Source of the DNA: UBA1081 sp045658165
Lineage (GTDB): Bacteria; Bacillota; Clostridia; Oscillospirales; Acutalibacteraceae
NCBI GenBank assembly: GCA_045658165.1
Contig: JAZOUN010000155.1
Location: forward strand, 1-6,422
DNA: 6,422 nucleotides
Direction: 5' to 3'
The translations under genes were made by a program, and so were the position numbers. This document shows, in pieces, positions 6,197-6,422 of this stretch. Numbering within the stretch: the stretch's first letter is position 1; the number at the start of each line of letters is the position of its first letter. Below the pieces are notes generated by a model. That model worked only from the letters and a program-made list of their open reading frames with translations. It did no database searches and had not been told where the DNA came from.

Positions 6197-6236
6197 GAGT
6201 TTGTTTAATTTTATTATTTATATGGAGGAAAAATCA

Positions 6237-6422
6237 ATGAGCAAAAAGTTTGTTTATTTGTTCTCAGAGGGCGACGCATCAATGCGTGAGCTTCTCGGCG
6301 GTAAGGGTGCTAACCTTGCTGAAATGACAAAGATCGGTCTTCCCGTTCCCCAGGGCTTCACAATCTCAACAGAAGCTTGTACTCAGTACTACGATGACGG
6401 CAGAAAGATCAACGATGACATC
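6237..6422 (+). CDS. ppdK: Pyruvate, phosphate dikinase (5' end, cut by window edge)
   Basis: The first 62 residues of a protein that continues past the window. The segment LLGGKGANLAEMTKIGLPVP (19-38) followed by QGFTISTEAC (39-48) is the diagnostic N-terminal opening of pyruvate phosphate dikinase (the PPDK/PEP-synthase nucleotide-binding domain with its Gly-Gly-Lys-Gly-Ala-Asn loop). PPDK reversibly converts pyruvate, ATP and phosphate to PEP, AMP and pyrophosphate in the cytosol. Clostridia and ruminococci commonly use it in the glycolytic direction, where pyrophosphate spares ATP. The start has a strong GGAGG (6224-6228) eight bases upstream. The short N-terminal tag SKKFVYLFSEGD is typical of clostridial PPDK. 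PEP synthase is the main alternative, but the sequence fits PPDK better. Full length (about 870-880 residues expected) cannot be checked here. Confidence 0.93.
   Translation, partial: MSKKFVYLFSEGDASMRELLGGKGANLAEMTKIGLPVPQGFTISTEACTQYYDDGRKINDDI

Overview
The window reads as a stretch of chromosome from a low-to-moderate GC anaerobic Firmicute, most likely a gut or rumen Ruminococcus-like member of the Oscillospiraceae. The reasons are AT-rich intergenic DNA with consensus sigma-A promoters, strong AGGAG-type ribosome binding sites, a T-box riboswitch, a secreted protein with a ruminococcal-style dockerin, a GH4 alpha-galactosidase, and the start of a pyruvate phosphate dikinase. The genus is an inference from gene content and protein style.

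All six genes are on the + strand, and most appear to be separate transcription units. In order they are: a TIM-barrel sugar phosphate isomerase/epimerase-like protein (18-893); a secreted dockerin protein of unknown function (956-1576) closed by a clear terminator; a sigma-A promoter and a tryptophan-type T-box leader (1628-1922) driving a lone tryptophan synthase beta subunit gene (1945-3165), also closed by a strong terminator; a GH4 alpha-galactosidase, melA (3337-4656); a long Firmicutes homologue of the F420-0:glutamyl ligase CofE (4766-5959) with its own promoter and terminator; and the 5' end of ppdK (from 6237), preceded by its own promoter and a leader hairpin.

The best-resolved regulatory element is the T-box. 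Stem I, the UGG specifier followed by A, the AGAGAG motif, Stem III, an antiterminator with the 7-nt UGGCACC bulge, and a competing 14-bp terminator can all be drawn base by base. The specifier (Trp codon) and the bulge (which would pair with a tRNA whose discriminator is G) both point to tRNA-Trp, so trpB should be expressed when charged tRNA-Trp is scarce. No other trp gene is in the window. The remaining genes are metabolic (sugar isomerisation, alpha-galactoside hydrolysis, PEP/pyruvate conversion) and do not form an obvious shared pathway. I saw no mobile element, CRISPR array, tRNA or rRNA, and no convincing new multi-gene system. The items most worth following up are the lone T-box-controlled trpB with unusual substitutions, the orphan CofE-like protein, and the small dockerin protein.
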